A stretch of 64,000 bases of DNA from positions 29,297 to 93,296 of the forward strand of contig CADBQN010000012.1 of assembly GCA_902796855.1 (NCBI GenBank). The letters run 5' to 3'. The notes below the pieces were generated by a model. The model did not search any database. It saw only the letters and a program-made list of their open reading frames with translations, and had not been told where the DNA came from. Positions 52,371 to 61,812 of the stretch are shown here, piece after piece. The translations under genes were made by a program, and so were the position numbers. How positions within the stretch are numbered: position 1 is the stretch's first letter; every line of letters starts with the position of its first letter. Source of the stretch: an uncultured Bacillota bacterium. GTDB taxonomy: Bacteria > Bacillota > Dehalobacteriia > UBA7702.

Positions 52371-54146
52371 CTAAATTTTTCTTAATTCCTGCTGAATCTC
52401 ATCAAATTTCCTTAAAAGAATATGAATATCACCATTATTTCCACTTTTCTCGGAATCTTTGATGCGGCGCTGCAGGTCCTCTTTTTCCTTCAGCAGCGAA
52501 GCCTTGCGGAGGGCGCGCCAGCAGTCGCGGAACATGGCGGTCCTGTCGCCGACGAGCTCATAAGGATCGCGCATGATGTAGGAAGAGATCAGACTCTTGT
52601 CCTCCTCGGCGGCGAGATCGACGAGATCCCGAAAGCGCCAGCTGTAGGCCTCCTCATGCTCCCGGATCGTCCGGACCACGGCCTTTTCCGCGGCGGAATC
52701 GAGGAAGGACCACTTTGTCGCCGCCTCGATGTCGCGGAACACCCCTTTGTTCTCGGCGGCGTAGTAGAGCACGCAGTTCTTCGCCGTGGCGAGTCCCTTC
52801 GGCGTTTTTTCCCGGCCGAGGTCAACGCCGCGGCCAAAGTCGCTGCGGCCCTCCGCCGTCTTCCGGCGGATGTCACTGCGGAGCACCTCCTCGGAGATCC
52901 GCAGTTTTTCACTGATTTCGTGGATGTACTCGCTCCGCTCCACGGCGTTGCCGAGCTTCACAAGGGAGGGGCCCAGCTCCGCCAGGATATCGGCTTTTCC
53001 CTCGGCGGTATTGGGGTCGTGGTTTGCCATCGCGGCGCGGATCTTAAAATCCATATACGTCAGCGCCGCTTCCCGCAGTTTGAGCCAGCCTTCCCGGCCG
53101 AAGCCGCGGAGATAATCATCGGGATCGTAAGGCGCGGGGATCGTCATGGCGTAGGGACGGATCCCGACGGCCATCAGCAGATCCAGCGCTTTGGCGGTGG
53201 CGCGCTGTCCGGCGCCGTCGCCGTCAAAAGCGACGATGACCCGGCCGCAGTAGCGTTTCAGAATTTTCGCGTGGTCCTCGGTAAAGGCCGTGCCCAGCGG
53301 CGCCACGGCGTTGTCGATGCCGAACTGATGGGCGGTGATGACGTCCACGTTCCCTTCCAGCAAAAAGGCCTCCCCCTCCCGGCGGATCGCCGAATAGGCC
53401 AGATGCAGGCCGTAAAGGTTCTTCCCCTTGTGGAAGACCGGCGTTTCCGGCGTGTTCAGATATTTGGGCAGACCATCGTCGAGGACGCGGCCGCCGAAGG
53501 CGATGAAATCGCCTTTTTTATCGCAGATGGGGAAGATCAGCCGGTTGCGGAAGCGGTCGAAGCACTTGCCGCTCTCGGCCTTGGAGACAACGCCGGCGGT
53601 GACGAGATCCGGCTCCCGGAACCCCTTTTGGAGCAGGTAATTCCGCAGCTGATCCCAGGTATCGGCGGCAAAGCCTAAAAAGAACCGCTCGGCGATCTCC
53701 TCGCTGATGCCCCGCTTTTCCAGATAGGCCAACGCCTGCGGCGTCTTCCGCAGCTGCCCCCGGTAGAAAGCGGCGGCGGCTTTGTTGATCTCCGTCAGGC
53801 GGCGCTTTTCATCGTAGAACTTTTTCTGTCCCGCGGTGAGCTCCCGCTCCGGCAGAGTCACGCCGACGCGGTTCGCCAGCTTTTCCAGGGCCTCCATAAA
53901 GGAGAGGTGCTCATATTCCATAACGAAGGAAATGGCGTTGCCTCCCTTCTGGCAGCCGAAGCAATAGAACATCTGCTTATCCGGGGAAACGGAAAAGGAG
54001 GGCGTGTCCTCAAGATGAAAGGGGCACAATCCCACCATGTTCCGGCCCTGGCGCTTCAGGGGCAGATACGTCTCGATCAGCGCCACGATGTCCGTGCGGT
54101 CCAATATCTCATCGATGATTTCCTGGGGAATTCTTCCCGATACCAT
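52371..54146 (-). CDS. dnaG: DNA primase
   Basis: 591 residues from the ATG at 54146 (SD GGAGAG 7 bp upstream). N-terminal CHC2 zinc finger with C41, H44, C62 and C65 (CPFHLEDTPSFSVSPDKQ...CFGC), then the primase core and TOPRIM (AFLLEGNVDVITAHQFGIDNAVAPLGTAF; VIVAFDGDGAGQRATAKAL), and a C-terminal DnaB-interaction region. Makes RNA primers for replication. 124 bp upstream of rpoD. Confidence 0.95.
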   Translation of the reverse strand: MVSGRIPQEIIDEILDRTDIVALIETYLPLKRQGRNMVGLCPFHLEDTPSFSVSPDKQMFYCFGCQKGGNAISFVMEYEHLSFMEALEKLANRVGVTLPERELTAGQKKFYDEKRRLTEINKAAAAFYRGQLRKTPQALAYLEKRGISEEIAERFFLGFAADTWDQLRNYLLQKGFREPDLVTAGVVSKAESGKCFDRFRNRLIFPICDKKGDFIAFGGRVLDDGLPKYLNTPETPVFHKGKNLYGLHLAYSAIRREGEAFLLEGNVDVITAHQFGIDNAVAPLGTAFTEDHAKILKRYCGRVIVAFDGDGAGQRATAKALDLLMAVGIRPYAMTIPAPYDPDDYLRGFGREGWLKLREAALTYMDFKIRAAMANHDPNTAEGKADILAELGPSLVKLGNAVERSEYIHEISEKLRISEEVLRSDIRRKTAEGRSDFGRGVDLGREKTPKGLATAKNCVLYYAAENKGVFRDIEAATKWSFLDSAAEKAVVRTIREHEEAYSWRFRDLVDLAAEEDKSLISSYIMRDPYELVGDRTAMFRDCWRALRKASLLKEKEDLQRRIKDSEKSGNNGDIHILLRKFDEIQQELRKI

Positions 54147-54205
54147 AAGTTTCTCTCCGTTTTGCATACTTATTCGCCGTACTTTGAGAAGCGCCGCGCG
54201 CGTCC

Positions 54206-55198
54206 TCAGAAATGGAAGCCGGAGGGAATAAAGATTTCCTTATACCGCTCCTCGGCGAATTTATCGGTCATCCCGGCAACGTAATCCTTCACCCGCAGCG
54301 GCAGCGGCGAGAGGGGGATCGTGTCGGGGATCTCTTCTTCGTGGTTCATATAGTACTCAAACAGCGCCTTTAGGATGTGGCAGCCCTTTTCCTCCTCGGA
54401 GGCCACCACCGGCAGGCGGTAGAGGTGCTCAAAGAGGAACGTCCGCAGCTCGCCCAGGGCGGCCCGGCCCGTTTCGGACTGGGTGATTTCCCCTTTGCCG
54501 TCGCTGGCGGCGATGACGTCGCCGACGAGGGCGTCGATGCGGCTGCCGTGGGTATCGCCGAGAAAACCGGCGTAGGTGTCCGGCAGCGATTCCGGTTTCA
54601 GCAGGCCAATGCGGACGGCGTCGTCGATATCGTGATTGACGTAGGCGATGCGGTCGGCAAAGCGGATCACCTGACCTTCCAGAGTGAAGGGAAGCACATC
54701 GCCGGTGTGGCGCAGAATCCCGTCCCGGACTTCCTCGGTGAGGTTCAGCCCTTTGCCGTCCTCCAAAGCGTCAACGACGCGGAGGCTCTGTTCGTTGTGG
54801 CGAAAGTGATGTTCCGGCGCCAGCAGGCGGTCGAGCATCCGCTCCCCGGCGTGGCCGAAGGGGGTGTGGCCGAGATCGTGACCGAGGCCGATGGCCTCCG
54901 TTAAATCCTCGTTGAGGTTCAGCCCCCGGGCGATGGTGCGGCCGATCTGCGCCACTTCCAGCGTATGGGTGAGCCGGGTGCGGTAGTGATCGCCGCCGCC
55001 GGGCAGAAAGACCTGGGTCTTATATTTCAGCCGCCGAAAGCTCTTGGAGTGGATGATCCGGTCGCGGTCCCGCTGAAAGGCAGTCCGCAGCGGGCAGGGC
55101 TCCGTCGGATGGAGCCGCCCGCGGCTCTCGGCGCTTTTCGCCGCCAGCGGCGACAACATTTCCGCTTCCCGTCGTTCCAGATCTTCCCGCTTCAGCAT
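54206..55198 (-). CDS. dgt: dGTPase-like HD-domain hydrolase
   Basis: 330 residues. HD signature RTRLTHTLEVAQIGRTIARGLNLNEDLTEAIGLGHDLGHTPFGHAGE, preceded by PLRTAFQRDRDRIIHSKSFRRLKYKTQVF. Such proteins hydrolyse dGTP (or dNTPs) to nucleoside plus tripolyphosphate; in Bacillota the gene typically precedes dnaG-rpoD, as here (59 bp upstream of dnaG). Confidence 0.93.
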   Translation of the reverse strand: MLKREDLERREAEMLSPLAAKSAESRGRLHPTEPCPLRTAFQRDRDRIIHSKSFRRLKYKTQVFLPGGGDHYRTRLTHTLEVAQIGRTIARGLNLNEDLTEAIGLGHDLGHTPFGHAGERMLDRLLAPEHHFRHNEQSLRVVDALEDGKGLNLTEEVRDGILRHTGDVLPFTLEGQVIRFADRIAYVNHDIDDAVRIGLLKPESLPDTYAGFLGDTHGSRIDALVGDVIAASDGKGEITQSETGRAALGELRTFLFEHLYRLPVVASEEEKGCHILKALFEYYMNHEEEIPDTIPLSPLPLRVKDYVAGMTDKFAEERYKEIFIPSGFHF

Positions 55199-55310
55199 CG
55201 GTTCTCGACCTCCGTTCCCGCCCCAGGGCGTCCGATTGAATGAAAATAAACGTTCTCTATTATAAATACGGTAGAAACCGGAATTCTCCTGCTTTTATTT
55301 CACAAAAGAA

Positions 55311-55341
55311 AAAGCCGTCTCAAAAAAAACACCGAGACGGC
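55311..55341 (-). terminator. Terminator of the broken MFS gene
   Basis: GCCGTCTC / GAGACGGC followed by TTTTTCTTTT on the minus strand. Confidence 0.85.
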
Positions 55342-55361
55342 ACAATGAAACCCGCGGGAAA

Positions 55362-56563
55362 TCAGGCGCGCTGTTTTGTTTCGCCGTGTCTTTTCCGATA
55401 GGAAAAGGACGAGGGATGGCGGCGCACCCAGGTCAGGTAAAGGATCACCGAAACGACGTTGGCCAGGGAAAGCGCGGCGAACATCGTCCCGTAGCCCCAA
55501 GCGGAAATGAGCCAGCCGGCGATGCCGCCGCCAAAGCCGAAACCGAGATCGTAGGCGCAGAGATAGGTGGAGTTGGCGGCGCCGCGCCGACGCGGCGGCG
55601 CGAGGCAGACGGCGACGGCCTGGAGCGCCGGGGCGATGCCGCCGAAGCCGTAGCCGACGAGAACGGCGCTGAGCAGATATGTCAGCGTGTTCGGGACGAA
55701 GGCCAGCAGCAGCATGGCGCAGAACATCGCGGCGTTGCAGCTGTAGACAAAGAAGGCCTCGCCGCGGCGGTCGACGATCTTCCCCAGCGCCATGCGGATG
55801 ACCATCAGGAAAACGGCCATCACCGCGAAAAAGACGCCGCCGCTCGGCAGCGACGACACCGCGGCGAATTTGGCGAGAAAGCTCTCCAACGCGCCAAAGG
55901 TCAGCAGAAACACAAAGAGCGTCAGCGACGCCGGCACGGCGTTGCCGTCGAACATCGCCTTCACGCTCAGAGGCGTTTTCGTCACCGTCAGCTTCGGCGT
56001 TTTCACAAAGGCCAGCAGAATCAGGGAGAGGAAGCAGACCGCCGCGGAAACGAGAAACAGCGCGAAAAAACCCAGCCGGTTCATGAGCGCCAGGGCGATG
56101 ACGGGCGCCCCGGCGGTGGCCAGGGCGATGGACGTGCCGAAATAACCCATCCCCTCCCCGAAGCGGAGGCGGGGCAGCAGATCGGTGGCCATGGTGTTGG
56201 AAGCGGTATTGGCGCAGCGCAGCCCAGCGCCACGCCGTGGATCATACGCAGGATCACGGCGCTGACGACGAGACTGACGCTGATATAGCCCAGCGGCGTC
56301 AGCGCCATGCCGAGAAGCCCCAGCACCAGAATGAGACGGCGGCGGCCGTTATCGAGAAACCAGGCGATGAACGGACGGAAGAACACCGCCACAAAGGAAA
56401 AGCCCGCCGCGGCGAGACCGGCCACGGCCTCGGTGCCGCGCAGATACTCGATGTAGAAGGGGAAGGTCGAGAGAACCATCAAATGGTTCAGGAAGATGAA
56501 AAAGTTGATGAGCAGGATCAAAACAAAATCCTTGGTCCAAAGGCGAACAGACTGATTTTCCAT
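55362..56563 (-). pseudogene. MFS transporter with frameshift (5-bp tandem duplication)
   Basis: Two overlapping reading frames together encode one MFS carrier of about 398 residues. The first (from 56563) carries helices 1-3 and motif A region FRPFIAWFLDNGRRRLILVLG, and is sound up to LRMIHGVALGCA; the second picks up as NTASNTMATDLLPRLRFGEGMGYFGTSIALATAGAPVIALAL and runs to the end at 55362. The break coincides with GCAGC repeated twice in a row (56214-56223). Removing one copy restores a single frame through both parts. Either a recent inactivation, a reversible slippage site or a sequencing/assembly error. Confidence 0.8.
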
Positions 56564-56625
56564 AAAATACCTCCGCGAAAAAGCGGCGCGGGACCGACGG
56601 CGGTTCCCCGGCGCTTCTCAGACAT

Positions 56626-56680
56626 AAAAAAATGAGCCGTTCGCAATAATCGGACTTACGTTCGTCGCAAACAGCTCATT
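56626..56680 (-). terminator. Terminator of the PNPOx-like gene
   Basis: AATGAGCTGTTTGCG pairs with CGCGAACGGCTCATT-like arm (GCGAACGGCTCATT) and TTTTTTT follows on the minus strand. Confidence 0.75.
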
Positions 56681-56753
56681 ATCATGTTTATTTTAGCAGA
56701 GAAAAACGCCTTTGAAAACCGGCAAATTTTTGCCCGGCGCACAGCGCAAAATT

Positions 56754-57269
56754 TTAGCGGTACAGTTCCGGAAAATAATCTTCCCGCTTTTTCCGCAGGT
56801 AAAGGCCGACCTTGCCGGTGATTTCCGTCACCCGAAAGCGAAGCATCGTCAGCGCGGCAAAACCGGAAGATATCTCCTTTTCCTTCGCCGCGTCGTCGTC
56901 AATGCCGAGGCGGTCGGCAAGGAGCCGGATCGTTCTGTATTTTTCCTTCTCGTCGTCAATGGTCTCGACCACGCCGGAAGCGATAACGCTGATGTAGTCG
57001 GTGGCGAATTTTTCCGGGATTACCGTGTCCTTATCGATCACGCAGAAGGAGGCGTTTTTGTTTTCGTTGAGGAGGGCGATCTTCCGCCCCTTTTTCCCGC
57101 AGTGAAAATAGAAGCAGCCGTCGCCGTACACATAGTTCAGCGGCACGCCGTAGGGAACGCCGTCCTCCCCGCAGAGGCTGAGGACGCCGCAGCTGTTGCG
57201 GTCAACGACGGCGCTGATTTCCGCCTCGCTCAGCGCCTGTTTCGGGCGGCGCATTTCATAGTGGTTCAT
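56754..57269 (-). CDS. Pyridoxamine 5'-phosphate oxidase-like (NimA-type) flavin protein
   Basis: 171 residues from the ATG at 57269 (SD GGGAGGG; the longer frame starts inside that SD). Split-barrel flavin-binding fold: AEISAVVDRNSCGVLSLCGEDGVPYGVPLNYVYGDGCFYFHCGKKGRKIALLNENKNASFCVIDKDTVIPEKFATDYISVIASGVVETI, as in NimA/5-nitroimidazole reductase-like proteins. Its ATG overlaps the stop of the SGNH hydrolase gene (ATGA). Physiological substrate unknown. Confidence 0.85.
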   Translation of the reverse strand: MNHYEMRRPKQALSEAEISAVVDRNSCGVLSLCGEDGVPYGVPLNYVYGDGCFYFHCGKKGRKIALLNENKNASFCVIDKDTVIPEKFATDYISVIASGVVETIDDEKEKYRTIRLLADRLGIDDDAAKEKEISSGFAALTMLRFRVTEITGKVGLYLRKKREDYFPELYR

Positions 57270-57937
57270 CTTTTTCCCTCCCACAGGATTTCCTTCACCT
57301 TTTTCGCCGCGGTCTCGCCGAGGAGACGATGGTTCTCCGCGTCGAAATGGAGACCGTCCGCGTCGCTGAACCGCACATAATCGCCGGCGTTGAGATAAGA
57401 GACGCCGTATTTTTCGGCGATGAGCTCAAAGAAGGGAGCCATCCGATGAGAGGCTTCCTCCCGCCCCTCGAACTCAAAGCGGAAAAAGGAGCGCGGCGGC
57501 AGCGCCAGCGGCGGCGGACAGATCAGCAGGATCTTTCCTTCGCCGCCTGTAAAGGCGTCCCGGGTCTGCAGCGCCCGCTCCACCACCATCCCGACGCTGT
57601 TGGCGACGTCGTAGGCGGTGTAGCCGTACCGCGCTTTCAGGTCGTTGGAGCCGAGCATCAAAATCAGCAGGTCGACGGGGCCGTGGACCCGCAGCGCCGG
57701 GACGATCTGATCCCGGCCGCAGGTGTAGTCGTCGATGTCGTCCCTCGCCGAGGCCGTGCGGCCGCAGAGGCCGTCGGCGATGACGCGGCAGCCGTTTCCG
57801 AGCTCCCGACGGAGCACGGAGGTCCAGCGGACTTCTTCTTCCCAGCGGTCAAAGGGAAGGAACGGGCTCTTATTGAAGGGGTTGTACCCCCATGTATTGG
57901 AATCCCCGAAAACGAGGATCGTCTTTGACTCTTTCAC
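57266..57937 (-). CDS. SGNH/GDSL-type esterase
   Basis: 223 residues. Block I FGDSNTWG with the nucleophile serine, the block III Asn in LILMLGSNDLKARYG, and block V DGLHFDAENHRLLG with the Asp/His pair. No signal peptide, so probably cytoplasmic. Resembles acetylesterase/arylesterase-like SGNH enzymes; substrate unknown. Coupled to the PNPOx-like gene. Confidence 0.88.
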   Translation of the reverse strand: MKESKTILVFGDSNTWGYNPFNKSPFLPFDRWEEEVRWTSVLRRELGNGCRVIADGLCGRTASARDDIDDYTCGRDQIVPALRVHGPVDLLILMLGSNDLKARYGYTAYDVANSVGMVVERALQTRDAFTGGEGKILLICPPPLALPPRSFFRFEFEGREEASHRMAPFFELIAEKYGVSYLNAGDYVRFSDADGLHFDAENHRLLGETAAKKVKEILWEGKR

Positions 57938-57976
57938 GCTCTCATCCTCTTCGCGCGTTTTTCGTTCCGCCGCGGC

Positions 57977-58819
57977 TTACTTCAGCGCTTCCACGGCGTC
58001 GCCGATCTTTTTATCCCAGTGATCGTCAAAAAGGCGGATATCGCCTTCGTCATAGGCGGCGGCCACTTTGGGATCGAGGGGCAGACGGCCCAGGAGCGGC
58101 AGGGCAAATTCCGCCGCCGTTTCTTCCACATGGCTTTCGCCGAACATTTTGATTTCCTTACCGCAGTCGGGGCATTTGATATAGGCCATGTTTTCCACGA
58201 TGCCGAGAATCGGGACGTTCATCTGCTGCGCCATGTTCACGGCTTTGCTGACGATCATCGAAACCAGCTCCTGGGGGGAAGTGACGATGACGAGACCGTC
58301 CACAGGCAGCGACTGGAACACCGTCAGCGCCACGTCGCCGGTGCCCGGCGGCATATCGACGAACATATAATCAATATCGCCCCAGATCACATCGGTCCAG
58401 AACTGCTTCACGGCGCCGCCGATGATGGGCCCGCGCCAGATGACCGGCTGATTTTCGTTTTCCAGCAGGAGATTGATGGACATGATCTTGACGCCGTCTT
58501 TGGTCAAAGCGGGGACGATCCCTTCGGCGCTGCTTTCGGCGCGGCCGTGGATCCCGAACCCCTGGGGGATGGAAGGACCGGTGAGATCCGCGTCAAGAAT
58601 GGCGGTGCGGTAGCCGCGGCCGTTCATATCCTGGGCCAAAAGGGACGTCACCATCGATTTGCCGACGCCGCCTTTGCCGCTGATCACGCCGATCACCTTT
58701 TTCACGCTGCTGTAAGAATTGACCTCTTCCTTGGGGATGGCCTTGCGGCTGTCACAGTCGAGATGACAGCTTTCGCATTTTTTAGGAGTACAGTCTTCCC
58801 CGGCGGTCTGTTTTGCCAT
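57977..58819 (-). CDS. Mrp/NBP35-type Fe-S cluster carrier ATPase
   Basis: 280 residues. Deviant Walker A GVISGKGGVGKSMVTSLLA, then DADLTGPSIPQGFG, DYMFVDMPPGTGDVALTVFQSLP, and the C-terminal cluster-binding CPDC motif in YIKCPDCGKEIKMFGE. An extra N-terminal Cys group (CTPKKCESCHLDC) may bind a second cluster. It loads or carries [4Fe-4S] clusters; the many Fe-S and corrinoid proteins nearby are plausible clients. Confidence 0.93.
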   Translation of the reverse strand: MAKQTAGEDCTPKKCESCHLDCDSRKAIPKEEVNSYSSVKKVIGVISGKGGVGKSMVTSLLAQDMNGRGYRTAILDADLTGPSIPQGFGIHGRAESSAEGIVPALTKDGVKIMSINLLLENENQPVIWRGPIIGGAVKQFWTDVIWGDIDYMFVDMPPGTGDVALTVFQSLPVDGLVIVTSPQELVSMIVSKAVNMAQQMNVPILGIVENMAYIKCPDCGKEIKMFGESHVEETAAEFALPLLGRLPLDPKVAAAYDEGDIRLFDDHWDKKIGDAVEALK

Positions 58820-58870
58820 GGTTGAATACCTTCTTTCTGTCTGTTATACCAAAAATCTATCTCCGTTATT

Positions 58871-58899
58871 ATTATACCTTTCCCCGGGAAAGATGTAAA
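58871..58899 (-). promoter_or_regulatory. Sigma-A promoter of mrp
   Basis: Minus strand TTTACA (58899-58894), 17-bp spacer, TATAAT (58876-58871). Confidence 0.75.
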
Positions 58900-58935
58900 G
58901 CCGAATCTTTTTTGCAAAAAACACAAAAAAACCTA

Positions 58936-58964
58936 TTGCATTAGTAGTATAAATAGAGTATAAT
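58936..58964 (+). promoter_or_regulatory. Sigma-A promoter of the pyridoxamine kinase gene
   Basis: TTGCAT (58936-58941), 17-bp spacer, TATAAT (58959-58964), 32 bp before the start codon. Back-to-back with the mrp promoter. Confidence 0.8.
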
Positions 58965-58996
58965 AGGCTTCAAATCAACCAAAGGATCTGATCAGA

Positions 58997-59836
58997 ATGA
59001 AACAGCAGAAACGCGTTTTAGCCATCCACGACATCTCCTGCGTCGGAAAATGCTCCCTCACCGTGGCGCTGCCCATCATCTCCGCCTCCGGCGCAGAATG
59101 CAGCATCCTGCCGACATCGGTGCTTTCCACCCACACCGGCGGTTTTGAGAACTACACCTTCCGCGACCTCACCGATGAGATCGTGCCCATCACCGACCAT
59201 TGGAAATCCCTGCATCTCGCCGTGGACGCCATCTATACCGGCTATCTCGGTTCCTTCCGTCAGATCGAGCTGATGAAAGGGATCTTCCGCGATTTCCGAC
59301 AGGAAGACGGCCTGGTCTGCGTGGACCCCGTCATGGGCGACAACGGCAGCCTCTACGCCCTTTTCGATGAGGAATTCGCCAAGGGCATGGCCACCCTCTG
59401 CGGCGAAGCGGATCTGATCATGCCGAACCTAACCGAAGCTTCCTACATGACGGGGCTGCCCTATCGGGCGTCGGGCTACGATGAGGACTACATCCTGTCG
59501 ATGATCGAGGCCCTTCACGGACTCGGCGCGAAAAAGGTGGTGCTGACCGGAGTCTCCTTTGACGAAACGAAACTCGGCGCCGCCGCCTCGGAAGACGGGA
59601 AGGTCACCTATCTGATGAACGACCTCATCGACGGCTACTACCACGGCACCGGCGACGTGTTCGGCTCCGCCCTCGTCGGCGCCCTCGTCAACGGCAAAAC
59701 ACTGGCAAAAGCCACGGAAATCGCCGTCAGCTACACCGTCGCCTGCATCCGCCGGACAAAGGAAGCCGCCACCGAAGCGCGGTACGGAGTCTGCTTTGAG
59801 CAGGAGCTCCCCGCTTTCATCGAAATGCTGAAATAA
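58997..59836 (+). CDS. Pyridoxamine/pyridoxal kinase
   Basis: 279 residues, ribokinase superfamily. Signatures: VLAIHDISCVGKCSLTVALPIISASGAECSILPTSVLSTHTGGFENYT at the N-terminus, DPVMGDNGSLY, the anion-hole/catalytic GYYHGTGDVFGSALVGALV with its aspartate, and TVACIRRTKEAATEARYGV. Phosphorylates B6 vitamers to pyridoxal phosphate for enzymes such as DapL. Matches the pdxY/pdxK-type of Clostridia. Confidence 0.92.
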   Translation: MKQQKRVLAIHDISCVGKCSLTVALPIISASGAECSILPTSVLSTHTGGFENYTFRDLTDEIVPITDHWKSLHLAVDAIYTGYLGSFRQIELMKGIFRDFRQEDGLVCVDPVMGDNGSLYALFDEEFAKGMATLCGEADLIMPNLTEASYMTGLPYRASGYDEDYILSMIEALHGLGAKKVVLTGVSFDETKLGAAASEDGKVTYLMNDLIDGYYHGTGDVFGSALVGALVNGKTLAKATEIAVSYTVACIRRTKEAATEARYGVCFEQELPAFIEMLK

Positions 59837-59856
59837 CGCTCCATATAATAAGTAAT

Positions 59857-59886
59857 AAGGAGGTCTCCGATTAAGGAGACCTCCTT
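59857..59886. terminator. Bidirectional terminator
   Basis: AAGGAGGTCTCC, GATTAA loop, GGAGACCTCCTT between the convergent kinase and cytidylyltransferase genes. Confidence 0.85.
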
Positions 59887-59889
59887 CTT

Positions 59890-60606
59890 TCATTCTGTCT
59901 TGTTTTTCTCCGCCCACAGCAGGTTCGCCAAAGCCAGATCCTTCGGCGCCGTCACCTTGAAATTCTCCGGCGCGCCGGGTACAAGGCCGACCTTCTTCCC
60001 GCGGAGCAGATAGATTTTCGCGGCGTCCGTCAGGACGCTTTTTTCTTCTTCCGTCAGGGAGGCGATGGTTTCCGCCAGCTCCGTCAGGCGGAACGTCTGC
60101 GGCGTCTGCACCGCCCGGAACGCGCTCCGCTCCGGGATCTCCGCGGCGGTCCTGCCATCGGAGGTGGAGAGAATCGTATCAACGAGGGGCACCGCCGTCG
60201 TCACGCAGTCGTGCCCCGAAAGGGCAACGACGTTCGCCCGGATGATCTCCTCCGTCACAAAGGGACGGGCGCCGTCGTGGGTCAGCAGAACATCCTCCGG
60301 AGCATGCTCCCGACCGAGCAGGAAGCGGCACACATTGACGAGGCTGCCCAGCCGGTCTTCGCCGCCTTCGATCACAAAGACGTTTTCGTTTTCGGGCCAC
60401 TCGTCCGCGATCAGTTTTTCCGTATGCTCCGCCCAGCCTTTCGTCACGGCGACGACGATTTCCGCCACGTCACCGCAGCAAAGGAACGGTTCCAGCGTCC
60501 GCAGGAGCATCGCCTTGCCGCCAATGGGCAAAAACTGCTTTGGCAGCCGATCGCGGCGGCGCATCCGGGAACCCATGCCGCCGGCGAGGATCGCGGCGCG
60601 GATCAT
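59890..60606 (-). CDS. IspD/TarI-family cytidylyltransferase
   Basis: 238 residues from the ATG at 60606 (GAGG 5 bp upstream; the longer frame overlaps the LysR gene). CTP-binding signature AAILAGGMGSRMRRRDRLPKQFLPIGGK, DVLLTHDGARPFV, and AVQTPQTFRL. The C-terminal stretch LTEEEKSVLTDAAKIYLLRGKKVGLVPGAPENFKVTAPKDLALAN resembles TarI (ribitol-5-phosphate) more than IspD, but the two families are close. If TarI-like, it would make CDP-ribitol for teichoic acid, which fits the LCP ligase in the window; if IspD, the MEP pathway with ispE. Confidence 0.8.
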   Translation of the reverse strand: MIRAAILAGGMGSRMRRRDRLPKQFLPIGGKAMLLRTLEPFLCCGDVAEIVVAVTKGWAEHTEKLIADEWPENENVFVIEGGEDRLGSLVNVCRFLLGREHAPEDVLLTHDGARPFVTEEIIRANVVALSGHDCVTTAVPLVDTILSTSDGRTAAEIPERSAFRAVQTPQTFRLTELAETIASLTEEEKSVLTDAAKIYLLRGKKVGLVPGAPENFKVTAPKDLALANLLWAEKNKTE

Positions 60607-60613
60607 CGCGCCC

Positions 60614-61498
60614 TCACATTTCCCCGGCAAGATCCATGATGAGATCAATCGCCGGGTTATCGTTATTTTTCAGGCTCATCAGCTCATAGTGATAGGGATC
60701 GCGGGAGGTCATCGAGACGCGGACGAACTCGGGATCATAGATCTCCCGGATAAAGTCGGGGACAATGGCCACCCCCTGTTTGGAGCGCACCATCAGCAAC
60801 TGGGCGTTGATGCTGTTGGTGCGGGTCGTGCGTTCCGGGAAAAAGCCGTACTCGTCCACGAGAAGGTTGCGGAGCATCTCCATGGAGGAGGGACCGCTTT
60901 CCTCGCAGTTGGTGATCAGATATTCTTCCCGGAGCATCGCCGCGGCGTCGTGCTCCGGATATTTTTCCGCGATGGAACGGTCGGCGACGACACAGTTGCT
61001 GGAAGAAAAGAGCCGCTTTGTCCGAATCTCCCGTTTCGCGAAGGACTCCTCGCAAAGGTCGATGGTAACGATCAGATCCAGCTCGCCGCTTTTCAGCCGC
61101 CGGGTCAGCTCATCGTAGGGATATTGATAAATATCGGTCTTGATGTCGGGATAGCGCTCCAACAGCAGGGAAAAGAAATCGTCGGTCTTGTGGTACTCGT
61201 AGATGCCGATGCCCACCTTCACATAGCCCTGATACATCTTGGAGGCCGCCAGGGTCTGCGCCACGGTGTCCTCGTAGTACTGCAGCATATGGGAGACGCG
61301 GCGATAATACACCTTCCCGGCCTCGGTCAGCGAAACGGAATGGGGGCTCCGGTTGAAGAGCTTGACACCGAGGCGCTGTTCCAGACCGGCGATGTACTGA
61401 CTGATGGCCGTCTGACTGACGCCATACTCACTGGCGGCTTTCGTAAAGGAAAGGCACTCCGCCAGCGTCATAAAGTATTGAATCTTTTTATTGATCAT
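60614..61498 (-). CDS. LysR-type transcriptional regulator
   Basis: 294 residues. N-terminal winged HTH (MINKKIQYFMTLAECLSFTKAASEYGVSQTAISQYIAGLEQRLGVKLFNRSPHSVSLTEAGKVYY) and a periplasmic-binding-like effector domain. Seven bases separate its stop from the cytidylyltransferase start, so the two are probably co-transcribed. Effector and targets unknown. A TTGCTT / TATAAT pair with 16-bp spacing lies just upstream. Confidence 0.9.
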   Translation of the reverse strand: MINKKIQYFMTLAECLSFTKAASEYGVSQTAISQYIAGLEQRLGVKLFNRSPHSVSLTEAGKVYYRRVSHMLQYYEDTVAQTLAASKMYQGYVKVGIGIYEYHKTDDFFSLLLERYPDIKTDIYQYPYDELTRRLKSGELDLIVTIDLCEESFAKREIRTKRLFSSSNCVVADRSIAEKYPEHDAAAMLREEYLITNCEESGPSSMEMLRNLLVDEYGFFPERTTRTNSINAQLLMVRSKQGVAIVPDFIREIYDPEFVRVSMTSRDPYHYELMSLKNNDNPAIDLIMDLAGEM

Positions 61499-61594
61499 AA
61501 TTTTCCTCTTATAAAAAACAGGCCTATCATGTTTGTTTTATTATAACATATTCCCGGCAAAAAGCAAAGAGAGGGAGCACGCCGAGAGAAGGCA

Positions 61595-61637
61595 AAAAGC
61601 CCTGTTTTCGCCTTGTAGGGGTCGAACAGAGCTTTTT
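61595..61637 (-). terminator. Terminator of the ribbon-helix-helix gene
   Basis: AAAAAGCTCTGTT / AACAGGGCTTTTT with a long loop, overlapping the stop codon on the minus strand. Confidence 0.7.
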
Positions 61638-61812
61638 ATGTTGTACTACCATCTTTTTTTATTCGATTTTCCTTAATGAGCGCTTCTCTCAGCAAATACT
61701 CAATATGGCCGTTCACACTCCGGATTTCTTCGGATGCCCACTGTTCCAGCGCATTGTAGATATTTGGATCGAGGCGAAGAGGAAAATTCTTTTTTTGAGG
61801 TTTCGAAGTCAT
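61636..61812 (-). CDS. Arc-like ribbon-helix-helix DNA-binding protein (58 aa)
   Basis: Read directly from the minus strand; 58 codons plus TAA. The sequence is the Arc/MetJ RHH pattern: a short basic strand KKNFPLRLDPNIYNALEQWA followed by SEEIRSVNGHIEYLLREALIKEN, similar to small repressors and antitoxin-like proteins. The SD is weak. No toxin gene was recognised upstream or downstream. A perfect palindrome ATGATATCAT (62150-62159) and further A+T-rich repeats lie 340 bp upstream and could be its operator or belong to the divergent tadA. Confidence 0.7.
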   Translation of the reverse strand: MTSKPQKKNFPLRLDPNIYNALEQWASEEIRSVNGHIEYLLREALIKENRIKKDGSTT

